A DNA stretch of 64,000 nt, taken from assembly GCA_037349315.1 (NCBI GenBank), contig JBAIAC010000024.1, positions 36,009,501-36,073,500 on the forward strand, read 5' to 3'. Below the pieces are notes generated by a model. That model was not told the DNA's origin. It made no database searches and saw nothing but the letters and a program-made list of their open reading frames with translations. The position numbers were made by a program, and so were the translations under genes. Position 1 is the first letter of the stretch; each line of letters starts with the position of its first letter. Source of the DNA: Chelydra serpentina. Lineage: Eukaryota; Chordata; Testudines; Chelydridae. This document shows, one piece after another, positions 1 to 10,700 of the stretch.

Positions 1-3000
1 CACCTATGTCCATGGCAGTCTGTGTCTCAAGATGGAGTCTCTTTCAGAGAGCTTGAACTAGATTCTGATCTCATTTATGCTGGTGCAATATCTGTGACTC
101 TAATGACTTCAAGGGGACTAGTCTGGATTTAAAGTCGATAAGGGTCTATCTAAGCCTCTGGTGTCTGACTTTTCCTATACTGTTGCAAGTCGCTTCTGAG
201 TTATTCTGTATAGCAGGAGACGAGTTAGGGGGAACTTCTAATCAAGAGCCTGTTCATTTAAACATCATCATATCACACTAATATTCTGGCCAACGTTGGC
301 GTTATCAGATGGGTGCCTAGTCACTTGTTCCATTGCCTTCCCATTATGGATTGTGTTAATCAGAATCTGTCTTTGGAGAAGTTGTCTCTTTGGTAGTATG
401 GGAGGATGAGGCTTCCCCTTAGCCCCACTCCTCAGCAAACTAGAGTTTCTAAGTCCCCCTCATCCAGAGGATAGTGTGCACATGCACTACCCGTATTCAA
501 ATCTGTGCCGAAAGGCACTGGATAGTCCTAAGAGAAATGCCATAATAACATTTAAGTAGATTGCCACCTAGGTGTGCAAGGAAAATTTGTTTTGCTTGCA
601 GGCGTGAGGTCAGTTGAAAGTTGCTGATTAGCAGATACATTCACAATTGCAAATACATGCACTTAAAACATAAAACAACCCCCCTAACTATACATCAGTT
701 CTGATTAAAGCACATGACCACCTGCCACAAAGGTAGCATCATTATTCAAAGTGGTTGTGAAGTGTGTAACTCTTCAAAAACAGACAACTTTTAAATTAAC
801 ATATAAATCGGAGATGGGTTTTCATAGCTCAAGTTTCTTATTTTCTGTGTATTATGATTATTCTCCTTTGATGTAAGGGACAAAAAGCATTGGACTGTTA
901 AAGAGTGAAAAATGTGGACCTGGATTATATGTTGCTTTATCCGGCCAGGATGAGGCTTGACTATGAAAGTCAGTCATAGGTTTTTCTCTCACATGGAGTG
1001 TATAATGATTGATTAAAAGATGGCAAATTGTGCCTGAATGAGAGAGAATTGGCTTCAGAGTTCACATTTCTAGTCATTATTCTCCTTAATATTTTAAAAT
1101 GTTTTTTATGAAAACAAAATTTTAAAGGAATGTTACTGCTTATGAACTGATAGCAGTAGAATCCAAAGTCTACTGATTGTCCTCAAAACCGGAACAGTAC
1201 TGACCGAAACAGGGCAAGCTTCCCTACAAAGACCCATGACTGACTTGGAGGGATCACCCTGAGCAATGGGAGAGGGTAGCTCAGTCTCCATGCCAGGTTT
1301 ATGCTTTGCTTTCCTGCTCAGGTGGAGATTAGTATGAGAACTGGAGTGAACTGCTTGTGAGGTTCACTGTCAGGGAATCTGCAAAGGAGAAGACACTGAG
1401 AAAGCATCCACATGTAGAAAACGCAGCAGCTCAATATATGCTGCCATCTCAGTCCCAACTCTGGCTACACATTTCAGAAGAGCTCCTTCAGCAGGAGGGG
1501 CTTAGACCATACAAAGCATGGTACCCATACAAAGACACAGATTCATTGCACACCAATTCATGTTGCACATTAATTTCACTGGTTGTGAAATCTGGATCCT
1601 CCATGTGCTTCCAATCCTCCTGGATTTGAGTACAGCTAGAAGTATAGGAGTCCATTCCTCTCTCAGGGTCTCTAAGGACCTATCTACATGGAGATTTTTT
1701 TTAACTTTTGGAGGGGGGTTTGGATTAAAATTAAATTGAACCAAAATAATTATTTTTTTAATTATCTGGCAACTTTTTGTGAATTGGACAATCAAAGTGG
1801 ATTACGTCCATTTTGGGATGAGTTAGTCTGGAAGAAGGTTTGTGTGGATGCATCCACATTTCAGATCAACTTTTCAGGGCATTGATTCACATCTGTATTC
1901 ACTTGTGTGCTTACCTGTGTGCTCTCTATTGTTCTGAGGTCATGTTGACTGTATATTGCCTCATCTTTATTTACTGGCACTCAGACATGTGGCCGCCATT
2001 TACAAGTACACACTCCTGGGGTTTCTTATCCTTCTCAATATTATAACAGCCAGGCCTTGGGCTTCCATGTGGACCAGTGCTTCCATAATGGATTACCTTG
2101 AGAACTGGGAGAGGAAATAAATCAGCATATATCAATCAAAGCAAATTGGAGAAGGATTAGTTCCCGTACCATAAAAAAAGGAAAGAAGCTCCAGCAGAAT
2201 TATAAAAAACAAGGACAGCAACAAAACTTCCAGCAATGCTCCCAGTACCTGCTCTTACCACCATGAGCTGCCACTACCAAACCTCAAGCTCAACTGCCAC
2301 CAGGACACAGATGAGATTTTCCTGGAAAGCCAGATCTCTTCTCCATGGAAGAGCCCAAGGCAGACCGTGTGGAATAGGCAGCTTCCAAAGCTCAGGCAGA
2401 CACCAGCATCAAAGTGCCAGGAAGGGGACTTCTACCACAATGTATTATATTCTATATTACAATTCAGCTTTATATGGAGATTAGATAACTTCTATTCCAG
2501 GTACTCGAGGGCTGCTACCATTTGGGATAGATGTGAATTAGAATTCTTTCCCAAGTCTATTGGGCTTTTAATATAAATATAATATATTATATTTTATCAC
2601 CCTCTTTCCCCCCAATGCTCAAAATGCCATCCATCATTGGAAAAATTAAGCTTTACAGCTTTCATTTTCTGAAAAATTAAGTCCCAAGTCCATCAGCCAA
2701 GTTGGTTCCCCACTCAGCCTCAACACCTTTTCTGTCCCAGTTAACTTCTCCTCTTCCTATCCCTCCTGGTCAACTCCCTCTCCCCCCTCACCTCCCATGC
2801 TCACAAAGGCATCCACTCCAGTAAAATATCAGCTTTGGCAGGACTTATTTCTCTGAAATATCAAATTTTTCTCTCCTCCTCCCAGTTGTCCACAGGTGCT
2901 ACCCCACCCCTCCCAGTTAAACTGGTAGCACCTCTGGAGTCAAAAACACATTGTAATGCAGGCACATGTATTGAAACAACACATACAGAAAGAGAAAGCA

Positions 3001-3220
3001 AAAGTAGTACTTTGCATCACAGTTTGAGCATTGTCCTGAGCTTTTAGCTCCCTTTGCTTCTTATAAGGTATATGTAACTCAGTTAATTGATTTGACAAAA
3101 ACTGGTTTCAAACTTATTGCTGGATAAAAGAGAGAAGGGGAAGATTGCAGTGTGCTTACCTCACCAAGGATGTTGAGCCTTGTAATTAGACAAACCCTGG
3201 GGGATGGAAGGCTGACTAAA
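1..3220. other. Intergenic, no gene recognised
   Basis: I see no convincing exon, RNA gene or element with clear ends here. The longest open frames (for example 1357-1629 on plus) are short, lack recognisable motifs and overlap frames on the other strand, as expected by chance. Position 2575-2600 is AT-rich, and 2690-2950 is C-rich with several CCTCCC runs. Old unrecognised repeats cannot be excluded. Confidence 0.5.
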
Positions 3221-3224
3221 CAAA

Positions 3225-4360
3225 TTGGAGTGAGAGATGTAGAGGAATATTGTAACCATTGCTTACAGATGTGTAGCTTGGAAGATATTACCCAAACCAT
3301 CTGCCCCCTTAGTTAACATCCGAAGCAAGAGACCCATATATCTTGTGTGTATTGATTTTCTGTCCTTAGAATCTGACAACAAAGGGAACACTATCATATT
3401 AGTGGTAACAGATCGTTTCACTTGATACACATAAGTGTTCCCCATGAAAGATCAGTGTGTTACCACTGTAGCCAAGATATTATGGGACAACTACTTTGTG
3501 CACCATGGTTGGCCTGCCAGAATTCACTCTGATCAGGGGTGTGACTTTGAAAGTAGACTTGTCAAAGAACTACTACAAATAATTGAGGTAAAGAAATCCT
3601 GAACCTCTCCGTATCACCCACAAAAAGATCTACAGCCAAAAAATTTCAAGGGGATGTTTTTGAACATGTTTGGGATTTTCATCCCAATACAAAAACACAA
3701 ATGGAGCCAACATATTTCACAACTAGTGCATGCTTATAATTGTACCAGTGACATTGCTACTGGAGTCTCCTTTTGTTACCTAATGTTTGTGAGGGAAGTG
3801 AGACTACTTGTCGGCGGAGGGATAGCTCAGTGGTTTGAGCATTGGTCTGCTAAACCCAGGATTGTGAGTTCAATTCTTGAGGGGGCCATTTAGGGATCTG
3901 GGGCAAAAAAATGGGAATTGGGCCTGCTTTGAGCAGGGGGTTAGACTAGATGACCTCCTAAGGTCCCTTCCAACCCTGATATTCTATGATTTGTTTTGGA
4001 GTGACTCCAGGTGAAGGAGGCTCTGAGACATATCTTCAATATGTAAAATAATTAAAGCAGCACCTGTCGAACACCTATCAACTGGCTATAGATGCAGCAG
4101 CAAAGACTGCAACTCAGAATAAGACCTGGCATGACAGGCACATAAGGGAGCAAGAACTACTTCCAGGCGACTGGGCTTTTATAAGGAACTTGGGAGTAAA
4201 AGGGAAGAACAAGCTGGCAGACAAATGGAACCCAGGCCACTGAAACCCACTACAGCCAAAGCAGAGGGACACCGGGTATGGCTCCTATTGATGATTTCCT
4301 GCCCTTAGGGGTACAGCAACCCATAAAAGCCCCTTAGTGACACCATCAGGACTGTGAAGT
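3225..4360 (+). mobile_element. Ty3/gypsy retrotransposon pol relic (integrase)
   Basis: Plus-strand translation, with frameshifts and stops, gives the order of a gypsy integrase. A zinc-binding remnant with paired cysteines (EYCNHCLQMC, about 3240) comes first. The catalytic core follows: a start like CIDFLSLESDNKG near 3350, then IHSDQGCDFES near 3525 carrying the second acidic position, then a stretch like LVHAYNCT near 3725. After an inserted SINE the C-terminal part resumes (GDWAFIRNLGVKGKNKLADK, about 4170-4230). Integrase joins the element's cDNA to host DNA. Several stops and one insertion make this copy dead. No LTRs were located, so only an internal fragment is claimed. The family is distinct from the integrase relic at 12.6 kb. 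Confidence 0.8.
3814..3990 (+). mobile_element. tRNA-derived SINE with CR1-type tail (turtle Cry/tortoise PolIII-SINE type)
   Basis: The head resembles a tRNA: an A-box-like TAGCTCAGTGG at about 3822, an anticodon-arm-like stem around loop CTGCTAA, and a B-box-like GTGAGTTCAATTC near 3865. After a linker (GGGATCTGGGGCAAAA) the tail from about 3920 is nearly identical to the 3' end of CR1 LINEs: GACCTCCTAAGGTCCCTTCC followed by ATTCTATG. The same tail ends the CR1 copy at 48.6 kb. Such tRNA/CR1-tail SINEs are described from cryptodiran turtles, which is the main clue to the host. The copy splits a gypsy integrase relic, so it is younger than that relic. A clean target duplication was not found. 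Confidence 0.88.
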
Positions 4361-4985
4361 GGAAAAAAAACCCCTCTCCATATTAGCCCCTCTATTAGTC
4401 AGCATGGATAGAGGACAGGTCCTAAAATGGTATGAAAGGGATGAATATGGACCCAAGACACACAATTCAGATCCCAATCCAGTTTTCTAACACTCCAAAA
4501 TTAACAGGTGTTTAGATCTGGGGTTTGGGTTCAGCCTATTATGAAGCCAGGAACCATCTTCTCTGGAAGTCTTTTGCATAACTGTTTCCACAGTGGTTGA
4601 GATTTGGATGTACAGTCCTAACGCCACAATTTAGGTGATGGCTGAAGAGAGGTAATAGTTTACTGAACTTCTTCCATGTTGGAAGAATAGTAATGAATAT
4701 GTATTGTCTTTTATTAAGCAAGATGAATGACTAGGCTTTTAAATAGAAAATAGCATTTGTTTTTATGGAACTAGTGGTGGTTCAGACAGTATCCTCAGTT
4801 GGTAATTATTTGAAAATCATTTTAAAATTGCCATTCATTTGAAGTCAATGGTATTGCATGGATGTAGCTGTGGGGTAAAATGTTTTTTTTTTTTGGCGGG
4901 GGGAGGGGAGGAAGATGCTTCTGCAATCAGAACCCAATTATTTATCAGTAGTGGATGAGGATCAAAGTGAGGAACGTTAAGTCAT
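4361..4985. other. Intergenic, no gene recognised
   Basis: Nothing coding is recognised. A poly-T/G-rich run (T12 followed by GGCGGGGGGAGGGG) lies at about 4880-4910. A GAAGTCAATGG motif near 4840 belongs to a short dispersed repeat seen at many sites in the window. Confidence 0.5.
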
Positions 4986-5050
4986 TCATTTTCTGGCTAC
5001 ACCGCAAGAAGGACAGGAGACACTTGTTTGGATTTTTATCAGGCTGCAAC

Positions 5051-5056
5051 TTTATT
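5051..5056 (-). terminator. Candidate polyadenylation signal of the DIRS element
   Basis: AATAAA on the minus strand lies downstream of the DIRS coding remnants, consistent with the 3' end of its transcript. It is a hexamer match only, with no other support. Confidence 0.35.
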
Positions 5057-5728
5057 ATACAGATGTCTGGGACTACCTGGCAGATAAAGTCTACAGTGCA
5101 GGCAAATCCATGCTTATTCAAATCAATTCTCTGGGGCTTCCACCAGCCCCCCTTTGTTTCCATCCAGGACCCCAAGCTGATCCATGGCTTGGATCTTACC
5201 ATCCACCACCCTCATAAGGGGGTTAAGGTGGGCTATGAGAACGAGGAGGGGGTTTGGCTCCCTGCCGTACCAATCAGAGGAGTCCCCAACTCCCTCCCCC
5301 ATTCTGTTTCTTTATCCAGTTCCTCCTTTTAAGTCCTTTACCAGACCATTTATCTGGTCACTGACTGCCTTCCCTAGGGAGTACCTGCACTGGACATCCG
5401 CCACAAGAAGGCACCAGCAATTTGCTTGGCTGCCTCTCCTCCCTCCTCCCCCCACCTCCCGCCACCTCGCCTGGTTCCCAGACATCTCCAAATGGCCTGT
5501 TGCCTAGCAGCCCTGCTGGGGCAAAAGAACCCATTGCCCCATGTGTGTTCGTTAAGGGGCACCAACAGCTGCATTGTCCTTGACCCGATACTGAAACAAC
5601 CGCCCTCCACAGAGAGCCGCAGAGGCGACCCCACTCTCTGGATTCTGGAATTGACAAGACTCCTTAAAAGAAAACAACATAAACAACTTGTAAGCCTGGA
5701 GCCAAAAATCTCCATTCTGCCGACCACA

Positions 5729-6273
5729 TCATATTCCAAGGATCCAGAGAGCCAGCTGCATCTGCTCAGGTTCACTGCTAGCCCTTGGTGCAAGCTCATG
5801 AAATCTGTCAAACTGGAAACAAGACAAGGTGTCTGCTATGCCATTATTCCTGCCCAGCACGTGCTTGGAAGAAAAACAGGTGTTGAAGGTTAAACATTGT
5901 AGAACAAGCGCCCTTACCAACTTCCTAACCCTGTGCGATCTTGAAGTTTGGCGATTGATAACGTATACCACTGCCATGTTGTCACACCAGAAGCAACCCT
6001 TATATTAGCCAGCTCTGATCCCCAAATCACCACTGCAACTAAAATGGGGACAAATTCCAAGAAGGTCATGTCACGCACACCACCGTTTTGTGTCCAGGTT
6101 GCAGGCCTTTTTTGTGCACACCATTTGCCTTGATAAAACATCCCAAAACCTGTGCCCCCTACTGCATTTGAGTGGATTTCTAACCCCCCTTGTAATAACC
6201 ATTCCTCCCTCCACAATGATACCCCATTAAATTGAGACAGAAAATGTTCCCACACCCTCAAGTCTTCCTTCAT
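5729..6273 (-). pseudogene. DIRS RNase H-like region
   Basis: On the minus strand, the segment starting DLRVWEHFLSQFNGVSLW (about 6265) continues into LEIHSNAVGGTGFG (about 6180), DMTFLEFVPILVAVVIWG (about 6060) and, after a frame change near 5975, VVYVINRQTSRSHRVRKLVR and NGIADTLSCFQFDRF. This is the usual sequence of blocks after the RT in turtle DIRS elements: a D-rich RNase H start, a TFLEFFPI-like block, then a VINRQTS block and an ADALSRFQ-like block. The frame break and altered residues show it no longer encodes a working enzyme. Confidence 0.75.
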
Positions 6274-6585
6274 CTCTCTAGTGACTCACATGGTGTCGCC
6301 TGGCTATGCTGGCCATTGCTGCTGCCAGCCGGGCACAAAACACCCGCCCCGGGTCAACAACCCTGCAAGCAAAGTTCAGGTACCCCAGAATAGATTGCAG
6401 TTCCTGCAGCATGAGCTTTTTAGCCCCCATGCTCTCTAGAGCAACCCCAATAGCTTCTGAAGCTTATCCTGAGGGAGCTGAGATACGCTCTCCCTGGTGT
6501 TCAGCTCGATGCTCAGGTAGGTCAATGTAGTGGAAGGGCCTTCTGGGTTTTTTTGTTTCCCTCCACTAGGGCTACCCCCAACTTT

Positions 6586-7278
6586 TTAGCCAGGTCCTGA
6601 AATGTCCAACAGGTGAAAACACTCATCTAACCTGGCTTGTCCTGCAAACAAAAAATCATCCAAATAACGCACTACTTGGTTTAGTCCTGCTGACCATCCC
6701 ACTGCCCAGTGCAACATTGTACTGAATTTCTCAAAAGCTGCACAAGATACTGAACAGCCCATGGGCATAGCCTTGTCAAAATAAAATTGCCCCTCAAAAC
6801 AGAAACCCAACAATCAAAGTCCAATGGATTCACCGGCAGTAGCGGGTATAAGAGGTGATGAATTAATCGGTATGTTCCTGGGGTCTTCTTGGGGACCCTT
6901 AAATGTGCTATAGGTAACTGATCAAATGGCCTAGCTATCCTGCCCTTCTTTAATTAGTGTGCAATCTATTTTTTTAACAATATGTCCCCTCCCAGCTACC
7001 GACTTTACATTTTTTGACATCAAATGAGTCCTATTTCCCACAAAAGGGATCTGAAACCCTGCTGTAAACCCCTCCCACAAATATGCCCCATCTGCCCTGT
7101 TAGGGGAATCCCACAGGAGAACCCTTAAAACATCTGGCCTAACTGGCGTTGGAGCCTGTGCCCATTGCACCACCCCCCGCTTGTCCCTCTCCCCAGCTTG
7201 TGCTCTGTGTCCCAGACCCTGTTCCACTATTACATGCCGGGGGCCCCTCCCGAGCTTTCTGCAGTATGAACAAACCAC
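6586..7278 (-). pseudogene. DIRS reverse transcriptase remnant
   Basis: The minus strand encodes an N-terminal block (TPVRPDVLRVLLWDSPNRAD near 7150, then LWEGFTAGFQIPFVGNRTHL) and, further on, LGFCFEGQFYFDKAMPMGCS and VRYLDDFLFAG (about 6660). YLDD is the catalytic RT motif. Much of the sequence between about 6815 and 6960 is decayed or deleted. Reverse transcriptase copies the element's RNA to DNA; this copy cannot. Confidence 0.75.
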
Positions 7279-8297
7279 TGTCTGTGTGAACTCCCTGTGC
7301 CGCTGGTGTCATCCACTCCAACCACAGTGTGATGAGGTATGTCCCACCTTATCCCAGTTTGTGTTGCTGCCCTTAATCGAAACTGCTCATTATAATTAAA
7401 CCAGGACATGCTCCCAAACATATTGTGTGCCCACCTAATTATATCCATATACTTAACCAAGGCAGGACTCCTCTCTGGGTAGGCCTGTACTATAACACCC
7501 ACATAGATAAGGAAGTCAACCTCCCAATTTTCCCATGTTCTAGGCACCCTTGGTCTCTTGGGCAACTTGCTGTTTTGCTTGCCTTGCCCATGTTTACTGT
7601 CTGTCAACACCTCCCTGTGCAATAGGGATAATATGTCTATGTATTCGCCCCTCAGAATTGTATCTTTAGTTGTACTGAATAAGTGAATTCCCATTGGGTC
7701 AGCCACCCCGGCATAACCATACTCAGGACTGCATGGAGGGAGTTCTGCAGAGCCCTGCTCCCCCATAGACCCCTCCGGGTGTGTCTACTCTGTCCCATGA
7801 GGTTACATGCCCTGATGGCCGACGAGTCCCCATGTGCCATGGGGCTTCGTTCCCAACACGGGCTTCACGACCCATGCCAGGGGCCTGGCGGTGTCCTGCT
7901 GCCCAAACGTGAGCCCATGCAGGGCCTACCCTGTCACCCTGTGCAGACCCCTCACACTTAGCTGCGTGAAGCTGCTGCAGTAAATGCAAATTAGCTTGCA
8001 GCAGCTGTGTAATACCATCAGTACCCCCACTGAAGGTGCCACCCCTAGGTGGGTCTGCCCAGGTTTCTGGACCGACAACTCCTGGGCCCAGAGTATTTAC
8101 TATCCCAATAGGCTCACTCCCGTCCCCCTCAGGTGAACTCACTGAGTGACTGGTTGAGCACGGTCCCTGCACCTCGCTGTGGCCACTGCAACTGCCACCC
8201 TTTGCCAGGCTGGGAGGCCGAATACCACCTTTGCCACCCATCCCCCAACCTCTGTCTGGTTCAGATCACACCCACTCCTGGGATCAGCATTACTGCC

Positions 8298-8587
8298 AGG
8301 GGCGGCTCCAGGCACCAGCGCAGCAAGCACGTGCCTGGGGCGGCAAGCTGCAGGGGGCGACGTGACACTTGCTGTGAGGGCGGCAGTCAGGCAGCCTTTG
8401 GCGGCTTTTCTGCGGGAGGTCCGCTGGTCCCACGGTTTCGGTGGCAATTCGGCGACGGACACGCCAACGGTGGATCACCCGCAGAAACGCCGACAAATCT
8501 GCGTGACCAGTGGACCAACCGGAAGTGTGCCGCCAAAGGACACCTGACTGCCGTGCTTGGGACGGCAAAAATCATAGAGCCGCCCCT
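8298..8587. mobile_element. Non-autonomous inverted-repeat DNA element (GC-rich MITE)
   Basis: The ends are inverted copies of AGGGGCGGCTC, with GCACGTGCCTGGGGCGG-type sequence inside the left end and its counterpart inside the right. It is flanked by ATTACTGCC (8289-8297) and ATTACCGCC (8588-8596), a 9-bp direct repeat with one mismatch that looks like a target-site duplication. It carries no coding sequence. The interior is rich in CpG and internally palindromic. A hAT origin is possible, but the 9-bp duplication leaves the superfamily open. It lies inside the gag region of the DIRS relic and is therefore younger. Confidence 0.75.
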
Positions 8588-8711
8588 ATTACCGCCATCC
8601 CTTGTGTTCAGTGGAGAACATCCTGGTTCTGGGTGACCTTGTGCCATTTGGAAGCGCTGTAATGCTGTGAAGAAAACCTCAGAAACAACTTAACTGACCA
8701 TTTTCTGCACA

Positions 8712-9060
8712 CAGGGCTGGCCCCGGGCACCAGCCTACCAAGCACGTGCTTGGGGCGGCACCTGGAGGGGGGCGGCACTCAAGGTTTTTTTTGTTTTGTT
8801 TTGTTTTAAATTTACAAAAAAACCTAATCTTCCTCTGGCGCCCTGGCCGGGGGAGCGGGGCGGCAGGCGTGCTCCGCTCCCCGCCGGCGCCCCGGCCGGG
8901 GCAGTGGGCGTTCCGCGCTCCCCACTGGCAGGGGGAGCGGGGCGGGCGGGCATGCCGCCCTCCCCGCTGGCCCCCACTCGGCATTTTGGCAGGGCGGCGT
9001 TGTTGGGGGGGGGGTGTTTTGGCCGGCGTTGGGGGGGGCAAAAAGCTAGGGCCGGCCCTG
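8712..9060. mobile_element. Non-autonomous hAT-type MITE
   Basis: The left end CAGGGCTGGCCC and right end GGGCCGGCCCTG are inverted copies with one mismatch, and CAGGG is a typical hAT terminus. Flanking octamers TCTGCACA and GCTGCACG agree at 6 of 8 positions, compatible with an old 8-bp duplication. The interior has no transposase and is G+C- and CpG-rich, with a TTTTGTTTTG run near 8790-8810. Subterminal CAAGCACGTGCTTGGGGCGG resembles the elements at 8298 and 10440, suggesting related families. Confidence 0.75.
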
Positions 9061-9802
9061 GCTGCACGGCTCTGCTGACTACCCCATTAATCCACACAGC
9101 CTGCCCCTTGCATGCGTGGACGCTTCCCCTCGGTCATTTCCCTCCCTTAGTCCATGAGGCTGCCCTGGGTTATGCCCTGGGTTGTTAAACACACCACCCT
9201 GGGCATTAGCAGCCCCCGTACTGGTGAGCCCCCTTGCCCCTGCTGCAATACAGTCTCCCTTACTGCCTTCCAGCCCTGGGTCTCCATTGGGACTGCCCTG
9301 TGCTACAGCTGCTGCCTCTGCTTGTCCCCTTTCCAGCAAAGGTACAGACACCTGAGCAGCAACCTGCTCACAGCCAGAAAGAATTGCAGCCTGACAGCCC
9401 ATACATCCACTTACAGCACAGCTGGCACATGAAACAGTTAAATATCCTTGTCTCCCTCTTCCCCTGCCCCTCCCAATGCAAGTTGATTGTTTCAGAGGCT
9501 GACTAGCCTCCTTTGCCAATTCACTCTCCCCAATTGCAGCTTCCAGCCTGCCTATGGGTGGAAGTACCTGGGGCAGGGAGATGCTAGTTCCCCTTCTTTC
9601 CACTCTCCCCTTTCCTGCCTGAGCCTGAAGCCACATGGTCTCCTGACTGCAGCAGATGCCGAGCAGCAGCTTCACTTGCTAATCGCACCCCTTGCGTCCT
9701 ACTTATAATTTGCCTCTGCCAGCCCTTCCCTGTATCTAGTCCAGGGGGTAACAGCCCCCTTTTTTTCCCTGAGCTCACCCTTTTCTGTGCCCCTGGAGCC
9801 AT

Positions 9803-10347
9803 GCTGCTTCACGATGCTGTTTGCTGGCTTACTCGCTGTGTGGAACAAAGAGTCTTGTCCCACCCAGGTTTCGTACCTTTATGCCCTTTGGACCTCACAT
9901 TCCTGGGGTGGGGGTGGGGGGGTGAGTCATTGCTGCAAAGCTGACCACCAAGCACCCTTTTTTACAGCAGTTTATCATCTCCTTCCTACCTCCCTTCCCC
10001 CAGCATAAAGCAGAGCTGTCCTACTCGGGTAAACCCCAGACAGACTCTGCCCCACCTTAGTTGTGGTGCAGTCATTCACAAATGGAGATCTTGTAATAGG
10101 TATTATTTACTATTAAATGCTGGCAACTTGCTCAGGGATGTACAGGACATAAATATACAGCCCAGCCTCCATACCTTTAAAGTGTTAAGAGTCCAGTCCT
10201 CTGATAGTTATATTAATATACATTTCTTTATTTCCATGTGTAGCCTTATTGTAGTCAGGATCATGGTGTAAGAGGCAGACTCAGATATGAAAAGACTTAC
10301 TGAAAGAACCCGAACAGAATACATGCCTAAGCAGTTTTAACATTTTA
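9803..10347. other. Intergenic, no gene recognised
   Basis: The first 250 bp could be the 5' untranslated part of the minus-strand DIRS element, but no terminal repeat was identified. A G-run (GGGTGGGGGTGGGGGGG) lies at about 9906-9922. Nothing else is recognised. Confidence 0.4.
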
Positions 10348-10700
10348 CGTAGGAGCATAAGAACTGCCATATTGAATTAGGCCAGTGGTCCGTCTAGTCC
10401 AGGATCCTGTCTCCAACAGTAACATTATAAAGTGCTTCACAGGGCCTGCTCCAGGCACCATCAAAGGAAGCAAGTGCTTGGGGTGGCAAATGTGAAGGGG
10501 TGGCATTCCGGCCCTTCCTGGGGCGGCACATTTCAAGGGCCGTTTTGGGGGGTTTTTTTGCTTCGGTGGCAGCTCTGGCCGTGGCTTTTTTTTTTTTCCC
10601 CCGCTTTCTAGAGCCGGCCCTGGTGCTTCAGAGGAAGAAACCCTGCAGCTGGCACTTATGGGATTATCAGCTCCTAAGGAAAGTTCACTATTGACCCCCA
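10348..10700 (+). repeat. Old interspersed repeat interrupted by a MITE
   Basis: The segment starting TAGGAGCATAAGAACTGCCA and containing GGCCAGTGGTCCGTCTAGTC resembles a dispersed repeat common in turtle and crocodile genomes (class not settled). It stops at 10439 and resumes at 10623 with CAGAGGAAG. The break is exactly where a MITE with a perfect 8-bp duplication sits, so the two parts were one repeat before that insertion. Confidence 0.55.
10440..10622. mobile_element. hAT-type MITE with perfect 8-bp target duplication
   Basis: The left end is CAGGGCCTGCTC and the right end GAGCCGGCCCTG, inverted with one mismatch. Direct repeats GTGCTTCA flank it exactly at 10432-10439 and 10623-10630. 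The 183-bp length, CAGGG termini and 8-bp duplication identify a non-autonomous hAT element mobilised by a transposase encoded elsewhere. The interior holds no open frame, only G-rich and T-rich runs. The perfect duplication suggests a more recent insertion than at 8712. Confidence 0.9.

Larger units (their letters stand above)
4986..9802 (-). mobile_element. DIRS-type retrotransposon, decayed, with two nested DNA elements
   Basis: Read on the minus strand from about 9802 down to 5000, the region shows gag-like sequence, reverse transcriptase, then an RNase H-like segment, in the order and style of vertebrate DIRS elements. These replicate through a circular intermediate and integrate with a tyrosine recombinase rather than an integrase. 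The gag region is split by two inverted-repeat elements (8298-8587 and 8712-9060). All frames carry stops and shifts. The roughly 650 bp after the RNase H part shows no recognisable tyrosine recombinase. A minus-strand AATAAA at 5051-5056 marks the probable 3' end. Terminal repeats were not resolved, so both outer limits are approximate. Confidence 0.75.
7139..9802 (-). pseudogene. DIRS gag-like region, interrupted
   Basis: The minus-strand N-terminus appears to start near 9802 (MAPGAQKRVSSGKKRGLLPP, then a basic stretch). The conserved gag core is at 7230-7766: TILRGEYIDILSLLHREVLT, VPRTWENWEVDFLIYVGVIV, YPERSPALVKYMDIIRWAHN, and a terminal FRLRAAT block. The core matches the capsid-like domain I associate with DIRS elements. 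Gag packages element RNA. Frames differ between the blocks, and two DNA elements sit in the middle, so this is a pseudogene. The N-terminal assignment is weaker than the core. Confidence 0.6.

Noticed and set aside
3814..3885. Functional tRNA gene
   Set aside because: The tRNA-like head is fused to a SINE body and CR1 tail. The acceptor stem does not pair, and the copy sits in a transposon relic.
4945..5507. Open frames on both strands near 5.0-5.5 kb
   Set aside because: They lie in the 3' non-coding part of the DIRS relic and show no domain.
8133..9188. Several overlapping open frames on both strands
   Set aside because: All fall in GC-rich inverted-repeat elements and overlap each other. 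No motifs.
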